Assembly (NCBI GenBank): GCA_963809545.1
Contig: CAWEKD010000005.1
Coordinates: forward strand, 1,670,250 to 1,734,249
Reading direction: 5' to 3'
Origin: Natronosporangium sp035305625
Lineage (GTDB): Bacteria > Actinomycetota > Actinomycetes > Mycobacteriales > Micromonosporaceae
DNA: 64,000 nucleotides
Shown here: positions 20,501 to 28,187 of the stretch, piece after piece
Layout of the letters: each line of letters begins with the position of its first letter
Position numbering within the stretch: position 1 is the first letter of the stretch
The notes under the pieces: model-generated
What the model saw: the letters and a program-made list of their open reading frames with translations, nothing else
Told to the model about the DNA's origin: nothing
Database searches by the model: none
Made by a program: the position numbers and the translations under genes

Positions 20501-22407
20501 TGGAGAGCCAGATCGTGTCGGTGCCGGTATCGGCGGTGGTGCCGGCCGGGTCCACCATGGTGGTGGAGATCGATGCGCCGGACCTGCGCAACGTCGCGGC
20601 CTTCTTCATCGGGTCCAACCCGAACGGTCAGACTGCGCCGTCGTACCTGGCCTCGGCCTCCTGCGGGATCACGGAGCCGACGGACCTCGCGGCGATCGGG
20701 TTCCCGGAGATGCACATCGTGATGAGCGTGACCGGTAGCACCGATCTGCCGCCGTGCGAGGTGCCGTCCTGGCTGTCGGTGTCGCCGACCGCCGGGTCGG
20801 TGGCTCCGGGTGGCCAGCAGACCGTGCAGGTCAGCTTCGACTCCACCGGCCTGTCGGTCGGGGACGTGCTGGAGGCCAACCTGTGCATCGAGTCCAACGA
20901 CCCCGCGCAGTCGGTGGTCGTGGTCCCGGTGACGCTGGAGGTCGAGGACGTCGCCGCCCCGGTGATCGAGGTGACGCCGGAGGCGGTGTCGGCCGAGGTT
21001 CCGGCCGGCTCCAGTGGTGAGGAGACGCTGACCATCACCAACACTGGCGACGCCGCGCTGGACTGGTCGATCAGCGAGGCCGAGCAGGTCGAGTCCGGCA
21101 ACTCCGTGCAGGACGTCCTGTACGACAACGGGCCGTTCGTCACCCATCCGGGTGCGGGCCCAGGCGGATCCGACCACAGTGTTCTCCAGGTTGCCAGCCT
21201 GGGTATGACCACCCTGGGCGGTAACGTCGGTGCCTTGTGGGATGCCCGGATGGCGGACGACTTCACCGTCGGCGCCGGCGGCTGGGATGTCGAGACGATC
21301 ACGTTCTACGGCTACCAGACCGGCTCGTCGACCGCCTCGTCCTTCACCGGGGTCAACTACCGGATCTGGGACGGTCCGCCGGACCAGCCTGGTAGCACCG
21401 TCATCTACGGTGACACCACCACCAACCGGATGCTGGAGACCAGCTGGACCAACGCCTACCGGGTGTCGGAGACCACTGTCGACACCACGCGCCCGATCAT
21501 GAGCATCGTGGCCGAGGGCGGGTTCCAGCTGGCGGAGGGCACTTACTGGCTGGACTGGCAGCTGGACGGTGACCTCACCTCCGGGCCGTGGCAGCCGCCG
21601 ATCACCATCATCGGCCAGACCACGACCGGCAACGGCCTCCAGTTCTTCGAGGGCGTCTGGCAGACCTTCCTGGACAGCGGCACCAACACCCCGCAGGGTT
21701 CGCCGTTCACCATCCAGGGAGTGCCGAGCGCTGCCGAAGGATGCGCGGCTCCGACCGACATCACCTGGTTGTCGGTTTCTCCCAGTGCGGGTGTTACGGC
21801 GCCGGGGGCGAGTAGTGAGGTCACGGTGACCTTTGATGCCTCCGGGTTGGCGCCGGGTGAGTACGAGGCGCTGCTGTGTGTCACCAGCAACGATCCGGCC
21901 ACTCCGGTGGTGGAGGTGCCGGTTGTGTTGACGGTGGTCGAGGAGGACCCGGGTCCCGGTCCGGATCCGGTGCCGGTGGTGTGTGACACCACGATCACTG
22001 GGGTGCATGTGGGTGCGTTGCATGTCACCGAGGGGGTGACCTGTCTGGCGGCGGGTGCCCAGGTGTTGGGTGAGGTCAACGTGTCCGCGGGTGCTGGGCT
22101 GGTGGCTACGGCGGCGGTGGTGCAGGGTCCGGTGTCGGCGTTGGGCGCCTCGGTGTTGGAGTTGGCGTTCACGCAGGTGACCGGTCCGGTGGTGGCCTCT
22201 GGTGGTAGTGGGTCGGTGTGGTTGTTCGCCAACCAGGTGACCGGGTCGGTGACGTTGGTGTCCAACGTCACTGATGGGGAGGTCGTGGTGTCGGGCAACA
22301 CGGTGATCGGGTCGTTGTCGTGTTTCGGTAATGATCCGGCTCCCACGAATCTGGGGTTGCCGAACACCGCCACCGCCGGTGGCTACGGCCAGTGTGAAGG
22401 CCTGTAG
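17518..22407 (+). CDS. Secreted subtilisin-like serine protease (S8) with multiple C-terminal modules
   Basis: 1629 residues. A signal peptide (to about 32, ending PALAQP) is followed by an inhibitor-I9-like propeptide (about 60-175) and an S8 catalytic domain. The triad is D210 (MLDTGVN), H280 (NGHGSHVGS) and S601 (QGTSMSSPHAAG). A PA domain (GAIALIQRGGCEFGIKV) is inserted between H280 and S601, as in Vpr-like proteases. The C-terminal half holds Ig-like domains, a YLRTF-type domain (ending near GSNPNGQTAPSYLAS), a unique region with WDARMADDFTV, a BACON-like domain and the Cys-containing beta-helix-like module (from C1489). It starts at GTG 17518, 7 bases after GAGGGA. It is probably an extracellular scavenging protease; substrates are unknown. 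Confidence 0.93.
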   Translation: MALRVKGLLPKIVTLAGVTALAVAMPQPALAQPALGDSGASGQAAQDIATIADEYVAAGLESDTGLWIVQLDQPSLATYAGDIAGLPATSPAVTGTPKLDVNAPASHAYLNHLDQVQAEAIEAMENALGRSIEVAYQYQNVLNGLAVRVSAAEAAQLATLPGVAAVLPDIVNQIETDVSNDLIGSPSIWNGDTGPDLGTRGEGVIVGMLDTGVNAFHPSFAAVDGDGYAHTNPYGAGNYVGVCDPSHPNHQPVCNDKLIGAWNFNTNGPNFPSALDWNGHGSHVGSTIAGNKHEATFTFGQTEFTRTISGVAPRANVISYLVCDPGCPQSASVAAINQAIADGVDVLNYSISGTDNPWQDSVDLAFLDAFEAGIVVSASAGNSGPNTVAKTGPWNLSVAASTTKRIFAHTVDVDAHGITDLPAVPGDGPQVSADIEGELRVVAGNRDGCSPFPAGAFDGAIALIQRGGCEFGIKVNNADAAGAIAVVLFNNQGGPPTAPGGLGPNDHNTQIPTVMLEQRTGEPLWDLIIDQGPVDARINLEAQMFIDAEAWEDVMGAFSSTGPSRFEMLAPTVTAPGVNILAAVEADGADTDRYGLLQGTSMSSPHAAGSAALLVALHPDWTPAQIRSALASTADPEGIRAPDGVSEANPFHYGSGRVNLDAAGRIGLVMDETHANFVAANPATGGDPKTLNLPAFVNHECYECTWERTVTSVADTTVTYEVEWTKPADMGLEVTPSTFTIAPGESVDITVTVNGSALPNGQWAFADLRLVTNGTHANGQPVADVHYPIAIIASDRPADAPSISVEPDELSSVQGPDQVVTKELTIGNTGTAPLNWSVLEDATRLPQGATSPVTASAGSVAVEGATLTTAPRLLSGVFGPPAPRVVMPESPATPANTITITHSQSQAIVELNSVACSPDNGATTTENSYLRTFTLADFGITSDFAVSEVSFGVETLRSSPQTITVNVYRMTDPSSSLTYSNLTLLGSTDQLLQPMESQIVSVPVSAVVPAGSTMVVEIDAPDLRNVAAFFIGSNPNGQTAPSYLASASCGITEPTDLAAIGFPEMHIVMSVTGSTDLPPCEVPSWLSVSPTAGSVAPGGQQTVQVSFDSTGLSVGDVLEANLCIESNDPAQSVVVVPVTLEVEDVAAPVIEVTPEAVSAEVPAGSSGEETLTITNTGDAALDWSISEAEQVESGNSVQDVLYDNGPFVTHPGAGPGGSDHSVLQVASLGMTTLGGNVGALWDARMADDFTVGAGGWDVETITFYGYQTGSSTASSFTGVNYRIWDGPPDQPGSTVIYGDTTTNRMLETSWTNAYRVSETTVDTTRPIMSIVAEGGFQLAEGTYWLDWQLDGDLTSGPWQPPITIIGQTTTGNGLQFFEGVWQTFLDSGTNTPQGSPFTIQGVPSAAEGCAAPTDITWLSVSPSAGVTAPGASSEVTVTFDASGLAPGEYEALLCVTSNDPATPVVEVPVVLTVVEEDPGPGPDPVPVVCDTTITGVHVGALHVTEGVTCLAAGAQVLGEVNVSAGAGLVATAAVVQGPVSALGASVLELAFTQVTGPVVASGGSGSVWLFANQVTGSVTLVSNVTDGEVVVSGNTVIGSLSCFGNDPAPTNLGLPNTATAGGYGQCEGL
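21771..22379 (+). repeat. Shared module cassette, copy C
   Basis: Same cassette as at 10691-11275. Exact stretches are 21771-21881 (with 10691-10801) and 21978-22379 (with 10874-11275, one difference). Between them the linker is different and adds a Pro/Asp-rich stretch. Confidence 0.9.
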
Positions 22408-22432
22408 GCCTCACCGTTCCTAACCCTTCGAC

Positions 22433-22464
22433 ACGGTGCCCCCGCGGCGACGCGGGGGCACCGT
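22433..22464 (+). terminator. Terminator after the subtilase gene
   Basis: A perfect 14-bp stem ACGGTGCCCCCGCG/CGCGGGGGCACCGT with tetraloop GCGA, 25 bases after the stop and followed by CTTCT. Confidence 0.8.
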
Positions 22465-22560
22465 CTTCTATAGAGAGACATGTCCACCTATCACTGTGGG
22501 CTCTTGTGGTGGCCCTGGAGCGGTCACTAGACTCACGCCACAACGGTCATTTGACGACTT

Positions 22561-22593
22561 CAGGTGAGCGGGGGCGCCTACCTCCCAAAGGAG
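22561..22593 (+). promoter_or_regulatory. RGCGGGGG-loop hairpin before 22601
   Basis: AGGTG (22562-22566) pairs with CGCCT (22575-22579), including one T-G wobble, around loop AGCGGGGG. It is the same loop and position as before 17518. AAGGAG (22588-22593) follows and could itself pair with the CTCC at 22582-22585. Confidence 0.55.
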
Positions 22594-22600
22594 TGCCAAG

Positions 22601-24415
22601 GTGACTCTTCGCTACTGGAACTGGCGGTCCCGCACCCTGGCGGCAGTCGGTGCGACCAGCCTGTTGGTCGGCCTGTCTCCACCCGCCGCCGCGCAGCCGT
22701 CGATCACCACCCCTCAGACCGATCCCGCCGCCGCGGCCGTTGAAGAAGCGGGTGGCTCACTGCTCGGCCCGGCACCGGCATCGGGGCAGATCGCCGCACC
22801 GGTGATCGAGGTGGCGCCGGCGGAGCTGATCACGGAAGTCCCGGCGGGATCCACCCACCAACAGCTACTCACCATCCATAATCACGGTGACGCCACCCTG
22901 GATTGGCACATCAACGAGGCCAACCCGGCGACCGAGCGGCTGGCTCAGTTGGCGGAAGGAGTGCTGCTGGTCCCGGACTCGAGTAATGGCCGGGTCATGG
23001 CGTTCGATCCGCAGACCGGGAACCTGCTCGACCCGGACTTCATCCCGTACCAGGAGGAAGCCAACCTCGGGACTCCGATCGAAGTGATGCTCAACCCCGG
23101 TGGGGACGGGTTCTGGCTCTCCGACCAGATCCGCGACGTGGTCTACGGCTACGACCTGGAGGGCAACTTCCTAGGAGTGGTCGCTCCGGCCGGGGGTGCG
23201 AACACGGCGATCGCTGACAACATCCGAGGCATCGCGCTCTCCCCGGACGGCAACCTGCTGGTCACGGTCGCCTCCGGCGGAAACGCGAACGCGGTGGCGG
23301 AGTTCGACCCCGCCGGCAACTATCTCGGCAACTACCTCCCCAATGGGGCGGGCGGCCTGAACGGTCCCTGGGATCTGCTCTTCCGGGAGAATGACGTGCT
23401 GGTGACTGCGAGCAGCAGCGGTCATATCCACCGGTACGGGCTCGACGGCACTCCACTCGGCCAGTTCCACTCGGGACTGGGTTTCCCGCAGCAGATGCAG
23501 CAGCTGCCGAACGGGAACATCCTGATCGGACAGTTCACCACGCTAGGCGGCGTCACGCCGGGCGTATGGGAACTCACCGCAGATGGGGATCTGGTCGGGA
23601 TCTACACCGGGGTGAGCGGTAACCGGGGCGTGTACGAGCTACCGAACGGCAACATTCTCACCACCAACGCCAACGGGGTCCATGAGATCGACCGGGGCAG
23701 CACCCTGGTGGAGACGAAGATCTCCGGCGTGGGTGCCCGGTTCATCACCTACCTTCAGGTGACACCACCGCCGTGTGACGCTCCCGAGGACCTGTCATGG
23801 TTGACGGTGTCGCCAGCCGGTGGGTCGACGGCGCCGGGGGCGAGTAGTGAGGTCACGGTGACCTTTGATGCCTCCGGGTTGGCGCCGGGTGAGTACGAGG
23901 CGCTGCTGTGTGTGGAGAGCAATGATCCAGTTTCGCCGGTGGTGGAGGTGCCGGTTGCGCTGACGGTGGTCGAGGGTGCGGCGCCGGTGTGTGACACCAC
24001 GATCACTGGGGTGCATGTGGGTGCGTTGCATGTCACCGAGGGGGTGACCTGTCTGGCGGCGGGTGCCCAGGTGTTGGGTGAGGTCAACGTGTCCGCGGGT
24101 GCTGGGCTGGTGGCTACGGCGGCGGTGGTGCAGGGTCCGGTGTCGGCGTTGGGCGCCTCGGTGTTGGAGTTGGCGTTCACGCAGGTGACCGGTCCGGTGG
24201 TGGCCTCTGGTGGTAGTGGGTCGGTGTGGTTGTTCGCCAACCAGGTGACCGGGTCGGTGACGTTGGTGTCCAACGTCACTGACGGGGAGGTCGTGGTGTC
24301 GGGCAACACGGTGATCGGGTCGTTGTCGTGTTTCGGTAATGATCCGGTCCCCACCAACCTGGGACGGCTGAACGTGGCCACGGCCGGGAAGTTCGGCCAA
24401 TGTGTTGAGCAGTAA
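22601..24415 (+). CDS. Secreted NHL/YncE-like beta-propeller protein with shared C-terminal modules
   Basis: 604 residues from GTG 22601, 7 bases after AAGGAG. A signal sequence (to about 33, LSPPAAAQP) is followed by a short Ig-like domain (VIEVAPAELITEVPAGST), a propeller of repeats such as LLVPDSSNGRVMAFDPQTGN and LPNGNILIGQF (about 115-390), a BACON-like domain and the Cys-containing beta-helix-like module from C464. The last 520 bp of shared DNA are identical to part of the gene at 7308. No enzymatic motif was seen; it is probably an extracellular binding protein. Confidence 0.85.
   Translation: MTLRYWNWRSRTLAAVGATSLLVGLSPPAAAQPSITTPQTDPAAAAVEEAGGSLLGPAPASGQIAAPVIEVAPAELITEVPAGSTHQQLLTIHNHGDATLDWHINEANPATERLAQLAEGVLLVPDSSNGRVMAFDPQTGNLLDPDFIPYQEEANLGTPIEVMLNPGGDGFWLSDQIRDVVYGYDLEGNFLGVVAPAGGANTAIADNIRGIALSPDGNLLVTVASGGNANAVAEFDPAGNYLGNYLPNGAGGLNGPWDLLFRENDVLVTASSSGHIHRYGLDGTPLGQFHSGLGFPQQMQQLPNGNILIGQFTTLGGVTPGVWELTADGDLVGIYTGVSGNRGVYELPNGNILTTNANGVHEIDRGSTLVETKISGVGARFITYLQVTPPPCDAPEDLSWLTVSPAGGSTAPGASSEVTVTFDASGLAPGEYEALLCVESNDPVSPVVEVPVALTVVEGAAPVCDTTITGVHVGALHVTEGVTCLAAGAQVLGEVNVSAGAGLVATAAVVQGPVSALGASVLELAFTQVTGPVVASGGSGSVWLFANQVTGSVTLVSNVTDGEVVVSGNTVIGSLSCFGNDPVPTNLGRLNVATAGKFGQCVEQ
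23828..24347 (+). repeat. Shared module cassette, copy D
   Basis: A 520-bp segment with no visible difference from 10716-11235, inside a gene whose remaining sequence is unrelated. The boundaries are sharp on both sides. Confidence 0.9.
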
Positions 24416-24422
24416 TTGACCC

Positions 24423-24465
24423 GACGGCAGCCGGGGAGTCGACAAACGGCTCCCCGGCTGCCGTC
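24423..24465 (+). terminator. Terminator after 24415
   Basis: A perfect 16-bp stem (24423-24438 with 24450-24465, core GGCAGCCGGGGAG) with an 11-base loop, 7 bases after the stop codon and followed by TGTTCT. Confidence 0.8.
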
Positions 24466-24524
24466 TGTTCTGCTGCCGGTTATTGCGTGGTCAGCGTGAT
24501 AAATTACGGGGCCGATTATGAATC

Positions 24525-24560
24525 ACAGCGGGCGGGGGCGCTGTTGACGGGCACAAGGAG
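24525..24560 (+). promoter_or_regulatory. RGCGGGGG-loop hairpin before 24568
   Basis: ACAGCG (24525-24530) and CGCTGT (24539-24544) pair around loop GGCGGGGG. The stem differs in sequence from those at 17478 and 22562 while the loop is kept. AAGGAG follows at 24555-24560. Confidence 0.55.
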
Positions 24561-24567
24561 TCCCGCG

Positions 24568-26541
24568 GTGACACGTCGTTCGCTTACCCTGTCGCTACGG
24601 CGCCGGCCGACCCAGCTCGCTGCTACCGCGGTGGTGGTCGCGGCGCTGGTGGCGACCCTCAATCCGGTTCCCGCCTTCGCCGGGTCGGAGCGAGGACACC
24701 CGCCCTCCGGCACTCCCCAACTGGGCGTGGAACCTATTCCCCTCACCTCGCAGCAGCTCCCGGATACGCAGGTGACGCAGGAGCTGACCATCGACAACCA
24801 GGGTGAGGCGCCATTGGAGTGGAGCGTCTACCAGGACGTCGATCCAGACCTGTGGTTGCCGATCCGTCCCACCACGCCGGTGGAGACCGTTCCGACCACC
24901 GGCCCGAGTGGCCCGGGAAAGCTCAAGCCGTTTGTCGTCCATAGTGGACGCGGACAGCGGGACAAGGAGGTGGAGCTGAAGCTGCCACCGGTTCCCCCCG
25001 GGCAGATCATGCTGACCCACTCCCCGCGGCAGGCGGTAGTGGCGGGTCGGTCCGTGAGCTGTCAAGGCCTGTTGGGCCTCTGGGAGTACGAGACCAGCTA
25101 TCTACGCCACTTCACCCCGGCGGACTTCGGGGTCGTGGGTGACCTGCAGGTGTCGTCGGTGTCTTTCGGGGTCGAAGGCTTCCTCGGACTGTCCACCACG
25201 CTGCACATCAACCTCTACACGTTGACGGACGCGCCACTGCGCTACGCCAACCTGCACCGGATCGGCACCGCTAGCACCCGGCTCGGCCCCGGGCTGAACC
25301 GGATGGGGATGATCGAGGTGCCGGTGACCGGGACCGTGCCGGCCGGCAGCACCCTGGTGGTGGAGGTACGCGCACCCGCCAATGTGCTCAGTACGTTTTT
25401 CCTGGGAGCCCACCCGGATGGGCAGACCGCTGACTCGTATCTGTGGGCCCCCAAGTGCGGGCTGCGGGAACCGACCCCGACCCACCAGATCGGGCTGCCG
25501 CAGCTTCAGTTCCTGATCAACGTCACCGGCGCCGCCACCGTGACCGGATGCGACCCGCTGGACCGCACCCCATGGCTGCGGGTGGGGCAGACCAGCGGCA
25601 CGGTCGCCCCCGGGGAAGCGCAGAGCCTTCCCGTCACCTTCGATTCCGCGGGCCTGGTCGACGGGGACTCTCGGACCGCGCACCTGTGCCTGGCCAGTAA
25701 CGACCCCCGGCAGCCCCGCCTCGCGGTCCCGGTGCAGTTGGATGTCGTCGGCGTGCCCGCCATCGAGGTCACCCCGCAGACTCTGGCCAGCCAACTGGAG
25801 ACCGGGCAGGTGGAGGAGCACACCCTGACCGTCGGCAACCTGGGCAGCGCCACCCTCGACTGGCAGATCCACGAAACCAGCTGCAGCCAGCCGGAGGACG
25901 TGCCCTGGTTGGCGGTCAGCCAAACGGCAGGAAGCACCGGGGCCGGAGAGTCCCACGCGGTGGTCGTGACGGTCGATCCCACGGGACTGCCAGCCGGTGA
26001 TCACACCACCGTCCTCTGTGTCGCTAGCAACGACCCTGAACAGCCGCGGGTGACCGTGCCGGTGGAGCTGTTCACGTGCGACCGGATCATCACCGGCCGG
26101 CACGCGGAGGAGCTCACCGTCACCGAAGGGGTCACCTGCCTGCTGCCCGGTGCCCAGGTGCAGGGGGCGGTGAACGTCCTGGACGGGGCCGGGCTGATTG
26201 CCCGAGGGGCCACGGTGATCGGACCACTGGCCACCTTCGGTGCCACCGTGGTGGAGCTGACCGGCAACCAGCTCACCGGGCCGGTGTTCATCCGTGGGAC
26301 CACCGGTCGGGCGGTCATGAGCGGCAACCTGGTGGTGGGCTCGGTGGTGGTGGTCAACAACCTCCTGCCGGAGCAGGCGGTGGTGGTGTCCCACAACGAG
26401 ATCATCGGTTCACTGGTCTGGACCGGCAACTCAGCCGGCGCCGATCGCGGAGTCCCCCAACACCCTGGTGGGTGGCCTGGCGCTCGATCAGTGTGCCGGG
26501 TTGGCGGCCCCCACGGACCAGTTCAACCTAAGCCGGCCTGA
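24568..26541 (+). CDS. Secreted multi-Ig protein with C-terminal module; 3' end frameshifted
   Basis: 657 residues from GTG 24568, set by AAGGAG 7 bases upstream; the frame is open further back but without a ribosome site. A signal peptide (ending VPAFAGS), an Ig-like domain, a YLRHF-type domain (about 150-330, like those at 7308 and 17518), two BACON-like domains and the Cys-containing module from C504 are visible. The module's usual ending (PNT...GQC) is missing in this frame but appears in the next frame as NTLVGGLALDQCAG. The shift maps to a run of five C at 26454-26458, where the homologues have four. The last 25 or so residues listed here are therefore probably not the original ones. 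Confidence 0.8.
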   Translation: MTRRSLTLSLRRRPTQLAATAVVVAALVATLNPVPAFAGSERGHPPSGTPQLGVEPIPLTSQQLPDTQVTQELTIDNQGEAPLEWSVYQDVDPDLWLPIRPTTPVETVPTTGPSGPGKLKPFVVHSGRGQRDKEVELKLPPVPPGQIMLTHSPRQAVVAGRSVSCQGLLGLWEYETSYLRHFTPADFGVVGDLQVSSVSFGVEGFLGLSTTLHINLYTLTDAPLRYANLHRIGTASTRLGPGLNRMGMIEVPVTGTVPAGSTLVVEVRAPANVLSTFFLGAHPDGQTADSYLWAPKCGLREPTPTHQIGLPQLQFLINVTGAATVTGCDPLDRTPWLRVGQTSGTVAPGEAQSLPVTFDSAGLVDGDSRTAHLCLASNDPRQPRLAVPVQLDVVGVPAIEVTPQTLASQLETGQVEEHTLTVGNLGSATLDWQIHETSCSQPEDVPWLAVSQTAGSTGAGESHAVVVTVDPTGLPAGDHTTVLCVASNDPEQPRVTVPVELFTCDRIITGRHAEELTVTEGVTCLLPGAQVQGAVNVLDGAGLIARGATVIGPLATFGATVVELTGNQLTGPVFIRGTTGRAVMSGNLVVGSVVVVNNLLPEQAVVVSHNEIIGSLVWTGNSAGADRGVPQHPGGWPGARSVCRVGGPHGPVQPKPA

Positions 26542-26570
26542 CGCCGGGCGCGGTGCCGGGCTGACGCCGG

Positions 26571-28158
26571 TCAGTCCGGCACCGCGGTGGTGGTCGGGGA
26601 AGGGGACGGCGCAGGTTCCGGTTCGTCCAGGTTGATCAGGCGGCGCTGCACCGCCGCTTCCGACAGACCGTGGCCACCGATGGTGATGTCGTCGTACGCG
26701 ATCAGCTGCAACTCGTCGTCGAAGTAGAGCACCGACAACGCCAGCGGCTCCGGATACTCACCTTCCAGACCGCGCAGCCCCGCCCCGCCGGTGGAGCCCT
26801 GCACCATCAGCAGGGTGGGGTAGCTCACCCGGAGCGGCCTTGCTCAGCTCAGCGGAGCGAGCTGGCTCCCCACGCGGCGTTCATGTTGGTGACCGGCGAG
26901 GACCAGTGGGGACCGTGCCCGCCAGCGGTGGTGCCGCCGACGGATCATGCACCACCGCGATCTGCACCGGCTGCGGGTACTGGCGGATCCGTTCCGCCAA
27001 CGTGACGCCAGCGTCCACCACCTGCTGCTGGATGGTCGGCTCGCTCACCTTCATCGAATGGCTTGGTGCGCTGGTGCGGGCGTGAACCGTGGATCCCCGA
27101 TCCCCGCCATGGTCAGCCCCGCTATTTCTACCACCTGGTCGTCGAGTACCACCGCGTTCGGTTGCTCCGGCGACCGCGTCCTGAGTCAGCGCCGAGTCGT
27201 GGTTGCCCCGGACGTACACGTACGGAACCCCCATCAAGCGGATGGAGTTGAGGTACTCGGCCTCAGGGCCGGTGCCCCAGTCCACGATGTCGCCGCTGTC
27301 GATGATGACGTCGATGCCGTACTGCTCGACCACGGTCCGGATGATCGACCAGGCTGCGGGGTTGAGGTGCAGGTCGGACACGTGCAGCACTCGGATCCCG
27401 CTCTCGCTCGGCACCACCGGCAGGGTCGACGCCGCGGTGTAGAGGGTGCTGACGTTGCTGACCAGCTGCTGCAGTTGTTCGGTGTAACGCTGGTAGTCGT
27501 CGGCGATCCGCTGCACGTCACCGATCAGCGCCGGGGCGTTCACCAACAGCCCCTCGTAGCGGGGCTCCTCCAACGCGTCCAACCGGAGGGTGGCGGCGGC
27601 GACAGCCAGATTGCCCCCCACCAGCACCAACGCCAACCCACCGGCCCAGGCGGTCCGGCGGACACTGCGGAACACCAGCCCGGTGAGCAGCATGGCGCCC
27701 AACACCGCCGCGCCCAGGCTGCCCAGCCCGGTACGGATTACCCCGTCCAGGACGTCCTGTGGTACGGATTCCGCGGCGCGGGTGATTCCGCCGGGATCGG
27801 TGATGATCTCTTGCGTGCGGGCCTGGTCCAGTGCGCCCAGCGCGATCGTGAGCCGAGTCGGGCCGTCGTGGGTGTCCAGATGCAGGGCGCCCAACGGGGG
27901 AATGGCGACCTCGGTCTCGCCGGCGAGGGCCGGAGTCACTCGCATCTCCGCGTTGAACGGACCGACCTCCACCGGGGTGCGGGAACCCAGGGACAACCCC
28001 ACGGCCGCCCCGACGGTCGCTACGAGCGCGACGAAGAATCCCACCAGTGCCCGGCGCAGCGGGACGGGGATCCAGTGCCGATAACCCGCCCACCGACGGT
28101 GGACGGGGACCGAGGTGGTGCGGACATCCATGCGTGGCTCCGGGGTGGGTTGTGCCAT
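26571..28158 (-). pseudogene. Membrane-anchored calcineurin-like metallophosphoesterase, disrupted
   Basis: The N-terminal part is intact: hydrophobic segments near residues 35-55 and 150-200, then the metal-binding motifs HVSDLHLNP, DSGDIVDWG and RGNHDS. The frame then breaks. After ALTQDAVAG (about 27165) the sense continues in another frame as QPNAVVLDDQVVEIAG. It returns near 27055 as VQIAVVHDPSAAPPLAG, then shifts again near 26915 into VLAGHQHERR, which holds the last metal motif (GHxH). An in-frame TGA follows near 26843 before the C-terminal part VSYPTLLMVQGSTGG. An intact protein would have about 525 residues. At least four lesions suggest real decay unless the assembly is poor here. 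Confidence 0.75.
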
Positions 28159-28187
28159 GGTCGGTCCCAGGCGGTCATGATCCCAGG

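Noticed and set aside
17740..22023. A 1427-codon open frame on the minus strand opposite the protease gene
   Set aside because: It is a high-GC shadow frame rich in Arg, His, Gly and Pro with no domain. The plus strand encodes a protease with an intact catalytic triad.
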